Below, piece after piece: positions 50,090 to 60,190 of a DNA stretch of 64,000 nt. Made by a program: the position numbers and the translations under genes. Within the stretch, counting starts at the first letter, position 1; every line of letters starts with the position of its first letter. The notes below the pieces were generated by a model, which was given only the letters and a program-made list of their open reading frames with translations, did not search any database and was not told where the DNA came from. The stretch is from Lachnospiraceae bacterium. Its GTDB lineage: Bacteria; Bacillota; Clostridia; Lachnospirales; Lachnospiraceae. Location of the stretch: positions 101,089-165,088 of the forward strand of contig CAJTAL010000006.1 of assembly GCA_910574285.1 (NCBI GenBank). Reading direction: 5' to 3'.

Positions 50090-50118
50090 TTGACAAGGAA
50101 CGTAAAGACGAGTATATT
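50090..50118 (+). promoter_or_regulatory. Promoter of metK
   Basis: TTGACA (50090-50095), 17 bases, TATATT (50113-50118), about 35 bases before the riboswitch. Confidence 0.85.
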
Positions 50119-50155
50119 TATATGTGAAAATATATAATTTAATAATGCAGACTTT

Positions 50156-50254
50156 CTCTTATTCAGAGCAGTGGAGATACAAAGGATCTGTGAAGCTGCG
50201 GCAACCCCCGGTGTGGGAAGGTGCCAACCTGAGCGAGTAATCGAACAATAAGAG
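50156..50254 (+). ncRNA. SAM-I (S-box) riboswitch
   Basis: The P1 stem CTCTTATT (50156-50163) pairs with AATAAGAG (50247-50254). Inside are the conserved S-box features AGAGC-GTGGAG, GCGGCAACC and GGTGCCAACCTGAGCGAG. In Clostridia the element binds S-adenosylmethionine and stops transcription when SAM is plentiful. Here it controls metK, the SAM synthetase, so it gives direct product feedback. Confidence 0.93.
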
Positions 50255-50272
50255 GATTGGTTTATGAGATAT

Positions 50273-50307
50273 AAAGCAGTCCGCTTAGTGTGGTCTGCTT
50301 TTATTTT
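50273..50307 (+). terminator. Riboswitch-controlled terminator before metK
   Basis: AAAGCAG (50273-50279) pairs with CTGCTTT near 50295-50301, with CC/GG inside, followed by a T-rich stretch. It is the likely expression platform of the SAM riboswitch. Confidence 0.8.
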
Positions 50308-50379
50308 CTGCAGGCAGCGGGCCGGACGGACATCCCTGCGGCAGAGCGCCTGACGATTGAAGAAAAGGAGTAGAAGATT

Positions 50380-51567
50380 ATGGAAAGACATTTATTTACA
50401 TCAGAATCAGTTACAGAAGGCCATCCGGATAAGATGTGCGACCAGATCTCGGACGCGATCCTGGATGCGCTGATGGAGCAGGATCCAATGAGCCGTGTCG
50501 CGTGCGAGACGAGTACGACGACCGGTCTCGTACTTGTTATGGGAGAGATCACGACGAAAGCGTACGTAGATATCCAGAAGATCGTCAGGGATACGATTCT
50601 GGAGATCGGTTATGACCGCGGGAAATATGGATTTGACGCGGAGACCTGCGCCGTACTTACGGCGATCGACGAACAGTCCGGAGATATCGCCATGGGTGTA
50701 GATAAGGCGTTGGAAGCTAAGAACCAGGAGATGTCGGAGGAAGAGATCGAAGCCATCGGCGCCGGGGACCAGGGGATGATGTTCGGATATGCGTCGGATG
50801 AGACGCCGGAACTGATGCCGTACCCAATCGCGCTGGCACATAAGCTTTCCAGGAGACTGGCAGAGGTGCGTAAAGACGGCACGCTGACGTATCTAAGGCC
50901 GGACGGCAAATCCCAGGTAACGGTTGAATACAATGAGGAAGGGATTCCGGTACGTCTGGACGCGGTGGTGCTTTCTACCCAGCATGACCCGGAGGTCACC
51001 CAGGAGCAGATCCATGAGGATATCAAGAAGTATGTATTCGACGCTGTGATTCCGGCGGATATGGTGGATGATAAGACGAAGTTCTTTATCAACCCCACGG
51101 GACGCTTTGTCATCGGAGGGCCCCACGGAGACAGCGGCCTTACCGGACGTAAGATTATCGTAGATACCTACGGCGGCATGGCGCGTCACGGCGGCGGTGC
51201 GTTCTCGGGAAAGGATTGTACGAAGGTAGACCGTTCCGCGGCTTATGCGGCGCGTTATGTCGCGAAGAATATCGTGGCGGCAGGACTTGCGAAGAAATGC
51301 GAGATCCAACTGTCTTACGCAATCGGTGTTGCTCACCCTACTTCCATTATGGTGGATACCTTCGGAACCGGCAAGATCAGCAACGAGAAACTGGTAGATA
51401 TGATCCGCGAGAATTTCGATCTTCGTCCGGCGGGGATTATCAAGATGCTTGACTTAAGAAGACCGATCTATAAGCAGACGGCGGCATACGGGCATTTCGG
51501 ACGTACGGATCTGGATCTGCCATGGGAGAAGACGGATAAGGCGGAAGTTCTGAAGAATTATCTGTAG
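50380..51567 (+). CDS. metK: S-adenosylmethionine synthetase
   Basis: The 395-residue enzyme makes SAM from methionine and ATP. Signature motifs are present: [33 protein letters not shown] (family signature 1) and GGGAFSGKD (signature 2), with CTAIDEQS-like magnesium-binding residues. AAGGAG precedes the start. It is preceded by an S-box riboswitch and followed by its own terminator, so it is monocistronic. Confidence 0.97.
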   Translation: MERHLFTSESVTEGHPDKMCDQISDAILDALMEQDPMSRVACETSTTTGLVLVMGEITTKAYVDIQKIVRDTILEIGYDRGKYGFDAETCAVLTAIDEQSGDIAMGVDKALEAKNQEMSEEEIEAIGAGDQGMMFGYASDETPELMPYPIALAHKLSRRLAEVRKDGTLTYLRPDGKSQVTVEYNEEGIPVRLDAVVLSTQHDPEVTQEQIHEDIKKYVFDAVIPADMVDDKTKFFINPTGRFVIGGPHGDSGLTGRKIIVDTYGGMARHGGGAFSGKDCTKVDRSAAYAARYVAKNIVAAGLAKKCEIQLSYAIGVAHPTSIMVDTFGTGKISNEKLVDMIRENFDLRPAGIIKMLDLRRPIYKQTAAYGHFGRTDLDLPWEKTDKAEVLKNYL

Positions 51568-51622
51568 AGAAGTATATCTGACATATATAATAAATTTTTA
51601 TAAAAATTTTATAATAGTTTAT

Positions 51623-51650
51623 GGACGCTTTGCTGTGAAGCGTCCTTTTT
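51623..51650 (+). terminator. Rho-independent terminator of metK
   Basis: GGACGCTT (51623-51630) pairs with AAGCGTCC (51638-51645), then TTTTT. Confidence 0.93.
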
Positions 51651-51750
51651 CGTGCTATACTTTTTATAGTTTGGTCTGTTTGTCGGAGATATAGATATTC
51701 AGCAGATTGGGGAATGAATTTTCAGACAGTCTGCCGGGGGAGGCATGGAG

Positions 51751-53247
51751 ATGAAGTTAAAGACGCGGCTGATCATAGCTTTTCTGACCGTTATCTTAAT
51801 CCCGATTCTTTTGACGGTCATGCTGGCATGTCTGTTCGGAAAATATCAGATAAGCGCGATAGAGAAGACCTATGAGATCAGCGGGATGACGACGGAGAGC
51901 CTGGCAAACTCGGTGGCGGTATTGTCAAGGCTTACGGAGAAAGCGTATGATGAACTCGACCAGATGGTGTCGGAAAATCCGGGGAAGATGGAGGATGTGA
52001 CTTTTCTGGAAGAATTTAATCAGAAGCTCAGGAATAAGAATGCATATCTGCTGGTGCGCAAGAGCCATATGATGAATTATGTCGGTACGGATATGGATGA
52101 GGCGGAACCCGTTATCGAGCAGCTTCCGCACTTTGGAGATTCGGACTTAAGCTCCGAGAACGGCCTGTATCTTGGCGGAGATGCCCAGGCGCTGGTGAAG
52201 CAGGTGGATTTTCGTTATCCGGATAACAAAGAAGGGAGCGCTTTCGTCGTTGTGAATGTGCGCGGCGTGATCCCGGAGGTGGAAAGATTATATCTGGACA
52301 TAGTCGTAGGAATCGTCGTCGTGCTGGTCCTGACGGCAGCGGTGCTGATCCTCTGGATATACCGCGGAGTTTTGGGACCGGTGGGAAAGATGCAGGCGGC
52401 GGCGCAGAAGATCAAGGAAGGCAATCTGGATTTTGAACTTGAAGCAGGGGCGGACGATGAGCTTGGCAGGCTCTGTCAGAGTCTGGAGGAGATGCGCAGG
52501 CATTTGCAGGACAACGCAGAAGAGAAGATTAAGTTTGATAAAGAGAATAAAGAGCTGATCAGCAATATTTCTCATGACCTTAAGACTCCGGTGACGGCGA
52601 TCAAAGGGTACGCGGAAGGAATCATGGACGGGGTTGCGGATACGCCGGAGAAGATGGAACGGTATATCAGGACGATCTATAACAAGGCCAGCGAGATGGA
52701 TACGCTGATTAATGAGCTGACGCTTTATACCAAGATTGATACCAACAGGATTCCGTATAATTTCAATACGCTGTCGGTGGACGCGTATTTCGAGGATTGT
52801 GCGGAGGACCTGTCCATAGAGCTGGAATCCAGAGGAGTGGAATTCGGTTATTTTAATTATGTAGAAGCGGGCGTGAAGATTATCGCGGACGCGGAACAGA
52901 TTAAGAGGGTCGTTCATAATATTGTGAATAATTCCCTGAAATACATGGATAAGCCCAAGGGAAAGATCAATCTCAGGGTTAAGGACGTTGGGGATTTTAT
53001 ACAGATTGAGATGGAGGATAACGGAAGAGGAATTGCGGCGAAGGATCTGCCGAATATATTCGACCGTTTCTACCGGACGGATGCATCGCGGAATTCATCC
53101 AAAGGAGGGAGCGGCATCGGGCTTTCTATTGTGAAGAAGATCATCGAGGAGCATGGCGGTAAGATCTGGGCGACGAGCAGGGAAGAGACGGGAACGACGA
53201 TGTATTTCGTTCTTAGAAAATATCAGGAGGTACCGGTATATGAGTAA
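51751..53247 (+). CDS. Sensor histidine kinase with HAMP domain
   Basis: GGAGG lies seven bases before ATG 51751; ATG 51745 is too close to it. The protein is about 498 residues: membrane segment at about 7-30, extracellular domain (about 33-180), second segment (about 183-204), HAMP (about 205-258), HisKA with His275 in NISHDLKTP, and HATPase with NIVNNSLKYM and GIGLSIVKKI. The sensor domain has no fold I can name. It overlaps the following response regulator gene by 8 bases; they form a two-component pair. Confidence 0.92.
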   Translation: MKLKTRLIIAFLTVILIPILLTVMLACLFGKYQISAIEKTYEISGMTTESLANSVAVLSRLTEKAYDELDQMVSENPGKMEDVTFLEEFNQKLRNKNAYLLVRKSHMMNYVGTDMDEAEPVIEQLPHFGDSDLSSENGLYLGGDAQALVKQVDFRYPDNKEGSAFVVVNVRGVIPEVERLYLDIVVGIVVVLVLTAAVLILWIYRGVLGPVGKMQAAAQKIKEGNLDFELEAGADDELGRLCQSLEEMRRHLQDNAEEKIKFDKENKELISNISHDLKTPVTAIKGYAEGIMDGVADTPEKMERYIRTIYNKASEMDTLINELTLYTKIDTNRIPYNFNTLSVDAYFEDCAEDLSIELESRGVEFGYFNYVEAGVKIIADAEQIKRVVHNIVNNSLKYMDKPKGKINLRVKDVGDFIQIEMEDNGRGIAAKDLPNIFDRFYRTDASRNSSKGGSGIGLSIVKKIIEEHGGKIWATSREETGTTMYFVLRKYQEVPVYE

Positions 53248-53929
53248 GATATTGATAGTAGAAGATGAAGAGACGATTGCGGATCTGGAGAAAGACTATC
53301 TGGAGCTGAGCGGATTCCAGGTGGAGGTGGCGAACGACGGAGAGACCGGTCTTCACAAGGCGTTGAATGAGGATTACGACATGTTTATCCTGGATCTGAT
53401 GCTGCCGGGTATCGACGGGTTCGATATCTGCCGCCAGGTCAGGGATGTGAAGAACACGCCGATCATCATGGTGTCTGCGAAGAAGGATGACATCGATAAG
53501 ATACGGGGACTTGGCCTTGGGGCGGACGATTATATGACGAAGCCCTTCAGCCCCAGCGAGCTGGTGGCGCGGGTGAAGGCGCATCTTGCGAGATACGACC
53601 GTCTGACCGGAAGCGTTATGGAGGCCAACAAGGTAATCGAGATCCGCGGGCTTAAGATTGATACGACGGCGAGGCGCGTATGGATCAACGGGGAGGAGAA
53701 GACGTTCACCACGAAGGAATTCGATCTGCTGACATTCCTTGCCAGCCATCCAAACCATGTGTATACGAAGGAAGAGTTGTTCCGTGAGATATGGGATATG
53801 GAATCCATCGGGGATATCGCGACGGTGACGGTGCACATCAAGAAGATCCGCGAGAAGGTGGAGATGGATACTTCGAATCCGCAGTATATTGAGACGATAT
53901 GGGGCGTTGGGTATCGCTTTAAAGTATAA
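53240..53929 (+). CDS. OmpR-family response regulator
   Basis: The start ATG 53240 is behind CAGGAGG and overlaps the kinase gene. The 229-residue protein has a receiver domain (Asp52 in LDLMLPGIDG, conserved TKPFSPSELV) and a winged-helix DNA-binding domain. The kinase-then-regulator order and overlap make the pair clear. Its targets are not visible here. Confidence 0.93.
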   Translation: MSKILIVEDEETIADLEKDYLELSGFQVEVANDGETGLHKALNEDYDMFILDLMLPGIDGFDICRQVRDVKNTPIIMVSAKKDDIDKIRGLGLGADDYMTKPFSPSELVARVKAHLARYDRLTGSVMEANKVIEIRGLKIDTTARRVWINGEEKTFTTKEFDLLTFLASHPNHVYTKEELFREIWDMESIGDIATVTVHIKKIREKVEMDTSNPQYIETIWGVGYRFKV

Positions 53930-54056
53930 GCGGACAAGTATAATCGTATAAGAAAAAATTATATTCAACAGGACGTAAATGGTGTATAATATTTTATTAG
54001 AAAGAGAATTGTCCGGGACGGGATCAGATGTTTCGGACGAGATAGGAGGAACAGAC

Positions 54057-54800
54057 ATGTTAAAAGGAAAAGTAGCTGTTGTGACAGGCGGTACCAGGGG
54101 AATCGGGTATGCCATCGTGAAGAAGTACCTGGAGAACGGTGCAAAAGTGGTACTGTTCGGTTCCAGAGCAGAGACGGTGGAGAAAGCTCTTTCTTCATTG
54201 AAAGCAGAGAATGCCGAATGGGAAGTAGCGGGAGACTATCCGGATCTTTCTGACGCCGGAGCGGTAAAGGCTGCGATTGAAAAGGTAAAGGATAAGTTCG
54301 GTAAGATCGATATTCTTGTAAATAATGCAGGTATATCTGACAGTACAAAGATCGAGAACTATGCGGAAGGGCAGTTTGAGAAGGTTATGAAGCTGAATGT
54401 CAACGCGATCTTTAACGCGATTCAGCCGACGGTTGCGATTATGAGGGAGCAGGGAGGCGGATGTATCCTGAATACCAGCTCTATGGTAAGTATCTCCGGC
54501 CAGCCGGGCGGCGTGGCATATCCGACGAGTAAATTTGCCGTAAACGGTATGACGCTTTCTCTTGCGAGGGAACTTGGGCCAAGCAACATCCGTGTCAATG
54601 CGGTAGCGCCCGGAATTACGAAGACCGATATGGTTGCGGCTCTGCCGGATCAGATGATCCAGCCGATGATTGCCGGGATTCCGCTTCGCCGTATCGGTGA
54701 GCCGGAGGATATCGCCAATGCGTTCCTGTTCCTGGCAAGCGATATGGCAAGCTACGTGACCGGCGAAGTGTTATCCGTGGATGGTGCGATGAGGGCTTAA
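54057..54800 (+). CDS. Short-chain dehydrogenase/reductase (BaiA/FabG-like)
   Basis: ATG 54057 follows AGGAGG by eight bases. The 247-residue protein has GGTRGIG (cofactor loop), NNAGI, catalytic Ser in NTSSM, YPTSK (Tyr and Lys) and the C-terminal TGEVLSVDGAMRA. Its length and several segments (GGTRGIGYAIVKKYLENGAKV, NAVAPGITKTDM) recall FabG and the hydroxysteroid dehydrogenases BaiA of bile-acid-transforming Lachnospiraceae. There are no fatty-acid or bai genes nearby, so the substrate is open. Confidence 0.85.
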   Translation: MLKGKVAVVTGGTRGIGYAIVKKYLENGAKVVLFGSRAETVEKALSSLKAENAEWEVAGDYPDLSDAGAVKAAIEKVKDKFGKIDILVNNAGISDSTKIENYAEGQFEKVMKLNVNAIFNAIQPTVAIMREQGGGCILNTSSMVSISGQPGGVAYPTSKFAVNGMTLSLARELGPSNIRVNAVAPGITKTDMVAALPDQMIQPMIAGIPLRRIGEPEDIANAFLFLASDMASYVTGEVLSVDGAMRA

Positions 54801-54810
54801 TCATTGTTGA

Positions 54811-54861
54811 AAATGCCTGATCTGCCGGCCGGCAGGACAGGCGGTGTCTGTAGGGGCATTT
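54811..54861 (+). other. Possible three-way-junction RNA after the dehydrogenase gene
   Basis: AAATGCC (54811-54817) pairs with GGCATTT (54855-54861). Within lie the palindrome CTGCCGGCCGGCAG (54822-54835) and GACA/TGTC (54836-54848). Found by eye only. Confidence 0.3.
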
Positions 54862-54876
54862 AATCTGACTTTGGGG

Positions 54877-54905
54877 GCATCCACTTTGGAGTGGATGCTT
54901 TCCTA
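54877..54905 (+). terminator. Rho-independent terminator
   Basis: GCATCCACT (54877-54885) pairs with AGTGGATGC (54890-54898), followed by TTTCCTATATTTT. Confidence 0.88.
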
Positions 54906-54943
54906 TATTTTAAAGCGGGTATAAAGAGAGGGCAAAACGGGAT

Positions 54944-55822
54944 ATGATAACCAGTACATCGAACGCGAAGGTTAAGCGTCTGGTTAACCTTAAGAAGAAG
55001 CGAAAGGCACGGGATGAAGAGAAGGTATTTCTGGTGGAGGGCATTCGTATGTTCCGGGAGGCGCCGCCGGAAATATTAAGAGAAGTCTATGTGTCTGAGA
55101 CGTTTTATAAAAAAGAACGAAACGAGATAGAACGTGTCATAGACGGAAGCGGGAAGACGAAAGCGCCGCGCAGAGCGGCTCTGGAGATAGTATCGGATAC
55201 GGTATTTGATTATGTATCGGATACCAGGACTCCCCAGGGCGTACTGTGTGTGGCGGGGCAGAGGGAGCATACCCTGAGTGAAGTGTTAGGCGGCGTGAAT
55301 CCTCATATAATCGTGCTTGACCATCTGCAGGATCCGGGCAATCTCGGAACGATCTTCAGGGCCGCGGAAGGAGCGGGGGCTACGGGGATCATTATGGACC
55401 GGGAATGTGTGGATGTCTATAATCCAAAGACGATCCGTTCTACTATGGGTTCGGTATACCGGATGCCCTTCTGTTATGTCAGGAATCTGGCGGAGGGGGT
55501 CAGAGGACTGAAAGAATGCGGAATCCGGACGTATGCGGCACATCTGGAGGGACGATGTGATTATGATAAGGAAGATTACTGCCGTCCGTGCGCGTTCCTG
55601 ATTGGAAATGAGGGGAATGGTCTTACCGAGGAGATTGCCAGGCTTGCGGATACTTATATCAAGATACCGATGCAAGGTCAGGTGGAGTCATTGAATGCGG
55701 CGGTTGCGGCTTCTATATTGATGTTCGAGGCGGCAAGGCAGAGACGGCAGACTATCCCTGCAAATGGGGACGCACATCTTGCGGAAAGCAATTTTCGGAC
55801 GGTCTGCCGGAAGGAGGGATAA
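54944..55822 (+). CDS. TrmH/SpoU-family RNA 2'-O-methyltransferase
   Basis: The 292-residue protein has a substrate-binding N-domain (about 5-105, [22 protein letters not shown]) and a SPOUT domain with the three motifs: [20 protein letters not shown] (Asn and Arg of motif 1), [10 protein letters not shown] (motif 2) and [23 protein letters not shown] (motif 3). It should methylate a ribose in rRNA or tRNA. Its C-terminal extension of about 20 residues after RQRR is not conserved. It ends only one base before the patatin gene begins. Confidence 0.9.
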   Translation: MITSTSNAKVKRLVNLKKKRKARDEEKVFLVEGIRMFREAPPEILREVYVSETFYKKERNEIERVIDGSGKTKAPRRAALEIVSDTVFDYVSDTRTPQGVLCVAGQREHTLSEVLGGVNPHIIVLDHLQDPGNLGTIFRAAEGAGATGIIMDRECVDVYNPKTIRSTMGSVYRMPFCYVRNLAEGVRGLKECGIRTYAAHLEGRCDYDKEDYCRPCAFLIGNEGNGLTEEIARLADTYIKIPMQGQVESLNAAVAASILMFEAARQRRQTIPANGDAHLAESNFRTVCRKEG

Positions 55823-55823
55823 G

Positions 55824-57917
55824 ATGGAACCGGTGATTGATCTGTCAAAAGAATATGGACTGGTGCTGGACGGCGGCGGCGCCCGGGGAGCCTATCAGAT
55901 CGGAGCATGGAAAGCTCTGGCGGAGGCGGGCGTTAAGATCAGCGCGGTGGCGGGAACTTCCGTGGGCGCGTTGAACGGCGCTCTGATCTGTATGGGAGAC
56001 GTGGGGAAAGCCGAGAATATCTGGAAAGAGATGACCTTTTCTACGGTCATGGATGTGGACGACGAGTGGATGGAACGTCTGTTCCGGAAGGAGACTACGA
56101 TAAAGGAGTTCCTGAATGAGGGGCGCAAGATGCTGAAGGACGGAGGGGTGGACGTCACACCCTTACGCAGGCTGATCCATGAGACGGTGGATGAGGAGGC
56201 AATCCGAAACTGCGGCAAAGAATTCTGCCTGCTTACATTCTCCGTGTCGGAATTCAAGGAGCTGGATTTGAGTATAGAGGATATCCCGGAGGGGACGCTG
56301 GAGGACTTCCTGCTGGCAAGCGCGTATCTGATCGGATTCAAGAATGAGAGGATCAGGGGGAAGAAGTATATTGACGGCGGGGTGGTCAATAACGTACCGT
56401 TGAACTCGCTGGTGAAGAGAGGATATGAGGATATCATAGAGGTGCGCATCTACGGGCCCGGAAGGGAACCGCGGGTTCGTATGCCGAAAGAGAGCGAAAA
56501 ATATGAGATCGCGCCCAGGGTGAAGCTGGGGAGTATCATCGAATTTTCGGAGAAACGAAGCCGGCAGAATCTGATGATCGGATATTATGACGCGAAACGG
56601 ATGCTGTACGGTCTGGAGGGAAGTATCTATTATCTGGAGCAGACGCATGAGGAGGAGTATTACGGCAGGCTCCTCGGGGATATGCGTGAGATCGAGAAAG
56701 CGGAGATCGCGTTCGTCCTGAAGCTTCCGCTGGGGTATACGGACAAAGAGCTGTTTCTGGGAATGCTGGAGGCGACGGCCAAATTACTGCAAATTCCGAA
56801 ATATCAGGTATACACAGTTGACCAATTATATGATATGGTATATAAGAAATACGAGACACGAAACGTTCGGATTAATCTTCCGAGATTTGTGCACATACTG
56901 ACAGGATTAAGAGGGGGACTGACGATGAACTTAAAAGGAAGAAATTTTTTGACACTGAAGGACTATACTCCGGAAGAGATCACGTATCTGTTGGATCTGG
57001 CGGCGGATTTAAAAGAGAAGAAGAAAAACGGTGTGCCGGTTGACAAATACAGAGGAATGAATGTAGCCTTGATCTTTGAGAAGACAAGCACCAGGACCAG
57101 ATGTTCTTTCGAGGTCGCGGCGCACGATATGGGTATGGGAACGACCTATCTTGACCCGAGCGGTTCTCAGATCGGCAAGAAAGAGAGTATCGAGGATACG
57201 GCGAGGGTGCTGGGACGGATGTACGACGGGATCGAATATCGGGGATACGGGCAGGAGATCGTGGAGGAACTGGCAAGATACGCGGGCGTGCCGGTCTGGA
57301 ACGGACTGACCAATGAGTATCATCCGACGCAGATGCTGGCCGACCTGCTGACGATTCGTGAGCATTTTGGATATCTTAAGGGAATTAAACTGGTATACAT
57401 GGGAGATGCGAGATATAATATGGGAAATTCCCTGATGATAGCCTGCGCGAAGATGGGAATGCATTTTGTCGCGTGTACGACAGAAGAGTATTTCCCGAAT
57501 GCGGAATTGGTGAACATTTGCGAGGGATATGCGAAGGAGAGCGGCGCGACGATTACATTGACTTCGGACGCGGCAGAGGGGACGAAAGACGCGGATGTGA
57601 TCTATACGGATGTGTGGGTGTCCATGGGTGAGCCGGACGAAGTGTGGGAAGAGAGGATTCGTGCGCTTACACCGTATAAGGTGACGGCGGATATTATGGC
57701 GAATGCGAAGGAAGAGGCTATTTTCCTGCATTGCCTGCCGGCATTCCATGACTTGAAGACGAAGATAGGCAGGGAGATCCATGAGAGGTTCGGCATTGAT
57801 GATATGGAAGTGACGGACGAGGTGTTCGAGTCGGAGCAGTCGAAGGTATTTGACGAGGCAGAGAACAGGATGCATACGATTAAGGCAGTGATGGCGGCAA
57901 CTTTGGGGGAAAGATAG
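55824..57917 (+). CDS. In-frame fusion: patatin-like phospholipase and ornithine carbamoyltransferase
   Basis: The 697-residue frame starts [27 protein letters not shown]. Residues about 1-350 form a patatin-like phospholipase with the oxyanion loop GGGARG, nucleophile GTSVG (Ser about 48) and the catalytic Asp in DGG (about 189). There is no stop codon before the ornithine carbamoyltransferase begins at residue 368. A linker with [12 protein letters not shown] connects them. Whether a full-length bifunctional protein is made, or the second part is translated only from its own start, cannot be told from sequence; see the next entry. Confidence 0.75.
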   Translation: MEPVIDLSKEYGLVLDGGGARGAYQIGAWKALAEAGVKISAVAGTSVGALNGALICMGDVGKAENIWKEMTFSTVMDVDDEWMERLFRKETTIKEFLNEGRKMLKDGGVDVTPLRRLIHETVDEEAIRNCGKEFCLLTFSVSEFKELDLSIEDIPEGTLEDFLLASAYLIGFKNERIRGKKYIDGGVVNNVPLNSLVKRGYEDIIEVRIYGPGREPRVRMPKESEKYEIAPRVKLGSIIEFSEKRSRQNLMIGYYDAKRMLYGLEGSIYYLEQTHEEEYYGRLLGDMREIEKAEIAFVLKLPLGYTDKELFLGMLEATAKLLQIPKYQVYTVDQLYDMVYKKYETRNVRINLPRFVHILTGLRGGLTMNLKGRNFLTLKDYTPEEITYLLDLAADLKEKKKNGVPVDKYRGMNVALIFEKTSTRTRCSFEVAAHDMGMGTTYLDPSGSQIGKKESIEDTARVLGRMYDGIEYRGYGQEIVEELARYAGVPVWNGLTNEYHPTQMLADLLTIREHFGYLKGIKLVYMGDARYNMGNSLMIACAKMGMHFVACTTEEYFPNAELVNICEGYAKESGATITLTSDAAEGTKDADVIYTDVWVSMGEPDEVWEERIRALTPYKVTADIMANAKEEAIFLHCLPAFHDLKTKIGREIHERFGIDDMEVTDEVFESEQSKVFDEAENRMHTIKAVMAATLGER
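56818..56846 (+). promoter_or_regulatory. Internal promoter for the carbamoyltransferase part
   Basis: TTGACC (56818-56823), 17 bases and TATAAG (56841-56846) lie inside the end of the patatin coding sequence, about 80 bases before the inner start. Confidence 0.5.
56925..57917 (+). CDS. argF: Ornithine carbamoyltransferase (internal start of the fused frame)
   Basis: ATG 56925, with GAGGGGG seven bases before it, gives a 330-residue protein of normal length and N-terminus ([19 protein letters not shown]). The enzyme forms citrulline from ornithine and carbamoyl phosphate. Motifs: STRTR (carbamoyl phosphate), [14 protein letters not shown] and LHCLPA (ornithine). It could be the anabolic argF or the catabolic arcB; no arginine genes are next to it. 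It shares its frame with the upstream patatin without a stop in between. Confidence 0.85.
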   Translation: MNLKGRNFLTLKDYTPEEITYLLDLAADLKEKKKNGVPVDKYRGMNVALIFEKTSTRTRCSFEVAAHDMGMGTTYLDPSGSQIGKKESIEDTARVLGRMYDGIEYRGYGQEIVEELARYAGVPVWNGLTNEYHPTQMLADLLTIREHFGYLKGIKLVYMGDARYNMGNSLMIACAKMGMHFVACTTEEYFPNAELVNICEGYAKESGATITLTSDAAEGTKDADVIYTDVWVSMGEPDEVWEERIRALTPYKVTADIMANAKEEAIFLHCLPAFHDLKTKIGREIHERFGIDDMEVTDEVFESEQSKVFDEAENRMHTIKAVMAATLGER

Positions 57918-58002
57918 GAAGTCTGTCCGGGCAGCTTGCTGCGCCGGAATCAGAAAAAGACTGTGATGTTGGTTATGGCAGGAGAGAGAAAAGTACAAAA
58001 AT

Positions 58003-58992
58003 ATGAAAGCAGAGATATTACGTTTTTTAAAGGAAAGCGACGGGTACTTGTCCGGACAGCAGCTCTGTGAACATTTTCAGGTATCGCGGACGGCGGTATG
58101 GAAGATCATAGAGCAGCTCAAGGAGGAGGGATACCGGATTAAAGCGGTAAGAAATAAGGGATACCGGCTTATAGACAGTCCGGACGTGATGTCCAGGGCG
58201 GAGATCGAGAGTCTTACGAGGGGCAGATGGGCAGGCGCGAAGGTTGTCTATTATGAAGAGACAGACTCTACGAACACCCGCGCGAAGGAAGCCGGAGAGA
58301 AGGGAAAAGAGCAGGAGGATCATGGAACCCTGTTTGTCGCCGAACACCAGGTGGCAGGGAAGGGAAGAAGAGGCAGAGGATGGGAATCGCCTGCCGGTTC
58401 GAGTATCTATATGACGCTTTTGCTGCGTCCCGATGTGAGGCCCGTCCGCGCGCCTCAGTTAACGCTTCTGATGGCGATAGCCGCGGCGGAAGGGATTCGT
58501 AAGGTCACCGGAGTATCCTGCGGGATTAAATGGCCGAACGACATAGTGCTGGACAAAAAGAAGGTCTGCGGTATCCTGACCGAGATGAGCGCAGAGATGA
58601 CTCAGATTAATTATGTAGTCATCGGCGTGGGCATCAATGTAAATCAGGAGACATTCCCGGAGGAAATACAGGACAGGGCAGTCTCTCTTAAGCAGAAGAC
58701 GGGTATGAATATCCGGCGTTCGGAGCTGATCGCGGCAGTATTAAAGGAATTTGAAGCATGCTATGAAATATTTGTTAAGACGGAAGATCTGTCGGAATTA
58801 AGAGAGGCTTATAACAGACTTCTTGTGAACAAGGATCAGGAAGTGAAGGTATTGGAGCCGGGGAATGAGTATACGGCCCGTGCACTGGGGATCAACGACG
58901 AGGGCAAACTGATTGTAAGGACGGGGGACGGACAGGAGAAAACCATCTATGCGGGGGAAGTATCGGTGAGAGGGGTATACGGTTATGTATGA
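58003..58992 (+). CDS. birA: Biotin operon repressor/biotin-[acetyl-CoA-carboxylase] ligase
   Basis: The 329-residue protein has an N-terminal winged helix (about 1-58, LSGQQLCEHFQVSRTAVWKIIEQL), the ligase core with EETDSTN, the ATP-binding GKGRRGRGWESP and KWPNDI, and a C-terminal SH3-like domain (about 280-325). It joins biotin to carboxylases and, through the HTH, can repress biotin genes. It overlaps the next gene by 8 bases. AGGAGAG lies rather far (about 15 bases) from the ATG. Confidence 0.93.
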   Translation: MKAEILRFLKESDGYLSGQQLCEHFQVSRTAVWKIIEQLKEEGYRIKAVRNKGYRLIDSPDVMSRAEIESLTRGRWAGAKVVYYEETDSTNTRAKEAGEKGKEQEDHGTLFVAEHQVAGKGRRGRGWESPAGSSIYMTLLLRPDVRPVRAPQLTLLMAIAAAEGIRKVTGVSCGIKWPNDIVLDKKKVCGILTEMSAEMTQINYVVIGVGINVNQETFPEEIQDRAVSLKQKTGMNIRRSELIAAVLKEFEACYEIFVKTEDLSELREAYNRLLVNKDQEVKVLEPGNEYTARALGINDEGKLIVRTGDGQEKTIYAGEVSVRGVYGYV

Positions 58993-59308
58993 TGGAAAAG
59001 TAGTGCTTTGCGGCGCCAATTCCTATGAAGAAAAATATTATCTGAATCCGGATTTCGAGCAGCTTCCCGATGCGGTTAAGGAGGAGCTTAAGATCTTGTG
59101 CGTGCTCTACGTAAATGATGTGGGCGGTATCCTGACCCTTGTTTATGAAGAGAACGGAGAATTATGCTTTGAGGTAACGGCGAAGGAATTTGACCCGATG
59201 TTCGACGAGATCGGGAGCCGTCTTAAGATCAGGCAGCTCCAGAGAGAGAAGCAGGACTTATTAGAGGCGTTGCAGATGTATTATAAGGTGTTCTTTTTAG
59301 GAGAATGA
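58985..59308 (+). CDS. DUF6145-like small protein
   Basis: The 107-residue protein (MYDGKVVLCGANSYEEKYY...) has the look of the DUF6145 family, which I recall from Lachnospiraceae next to birA and coaX. It is soluble and acidic, with a C-terminal helix (LKIRQLQREKQDLLEALQMYYKVFF). Its start overlaps the birA end, so translation is coupled. Function unknown; the context suggests a link to biotin or CoA metabolism, but that is weak. Confidence 0.75.
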   Translation: MYDGKVVLCGANSYEEKYYLNPDFEQLPDAVKEELKILCVLYVNDVGGILTLVYEENGELCFEVTAKEFDPMFDEIGSRLKIRQLQREKQDLLEALQMYYKVFFLGE

Positions 59309-59364
59309 ATCATCATTTGCGCAGGCAGGCCGATGCTGTGCAGACAGACATATAGGAGGGAAAT

Positions 59365-60159
59365 ATGTTACTTGTAATTGATGTGGGAAATACGAATATT
59401 ACGGTAGGAGTATTCAGGGATAAGGAGCTGCTCTGTACATTCCGGATGACGACAAAGCTGCCGCGGACATCCGACGAATATGGCATTACCTTGAAGGAAC
59501 TGGTAGAATGTCAGGGGATTATGAGCAATGAGATTCACGCGGTGATCGTGTCGTCTGTGGTGCCGGATATCATGCATTCGCTGGGAAGCGCTATCATCAA
59601 ATATTTTGGAATCAGGCCTATGGTCGTATCGGCGGGTATCAAGACAGGAATCCGCATCGTGACCGAGAATCCGAAGCAGGTGGGAGCGGACCGTATCGTA
59701 GACGCGGTCGCGGCCTATACCCTGTATGGAGGCCCGGTCATCGTGATTGATTTCGGGACGGCGACTACATATGATGTGGTAGGCCCGGACGGGACTTTTG
59801 AGGGCGCGGTGATCTCTCCGGGAATCCGCATCTCTTCCCACGCGATGACAGAGCAGGCGGCGATGCTGCCTGCGATTGAGATCAAGAAACCGGAGGGCGT
59901 CATCGGGAAGGAGACGATATCCTGCATGCAGGCGGGATTATTCTTCGGGCAGATCGGCCAGACGGAATATCTGGTGAAGAAGATCAAGGAAGAGTCCGGG
60001 TATACGGATGCCAAAGTGATCGCAAGCGGAGGGCTTGGCAAGATGATTGCAGCGGAGACGGAAGTGATCGACGTTTACGATCCGCAGCTTACATTAAAAG
60101 GTCTGCGATTCATCTATGAGAAGAATAAGAAGCAGAAATCTGCGGATGGAATGATTTAG
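59365..60159 (+). CDS. coaX: Type III pantothenate kinase
   Basis: The 264-residue protein phosphorylates pantothenate in the first step of coenzyme A synthesis. It has the ASKHA-fold motifs of Coa[11 protein letters not shown] (phosphate 1), [25 protein letters not shown] (phosphate 2) and GGLG (adenosine). TAGGAGGG precedes the start. Length is standard. Confidence 0.95.
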   Translation: MLLVIDVGNTNITVGVFRDKELLCTFRMTTKLPRTSDEYGITLKELVECQGIMSNEIHAVIVSSVVPDIMHSLGSAIIKYFGIRPMVVSAGIKTGIRIVTENPKQVGADRIVDAVAAYTLYGGPVIVIDFGTATTYDVVGPDGTFEGAVISPGIRISSHAMTEQAAMLPAIEIKKPEGVIGKETISCMQAGLFFGQIGQTEYLVKKIKEESGYTDAKVIASGGLGKMIAAETEVIDVYDPQLTLKGLRFIYEKNKKQKSADGMI

Positions 60160-60190
60160 AGATAAGACAGGAAAGTTGAGGAGAGGATAC

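Noticed and set aside
53963..53990. A fifth member of the shared promoter family before the dehydrogenase at 54057
   Set aside because: TATAAT is present, but the CG before it, the AWTAAC after it and a -35 at 17 bases are missing.
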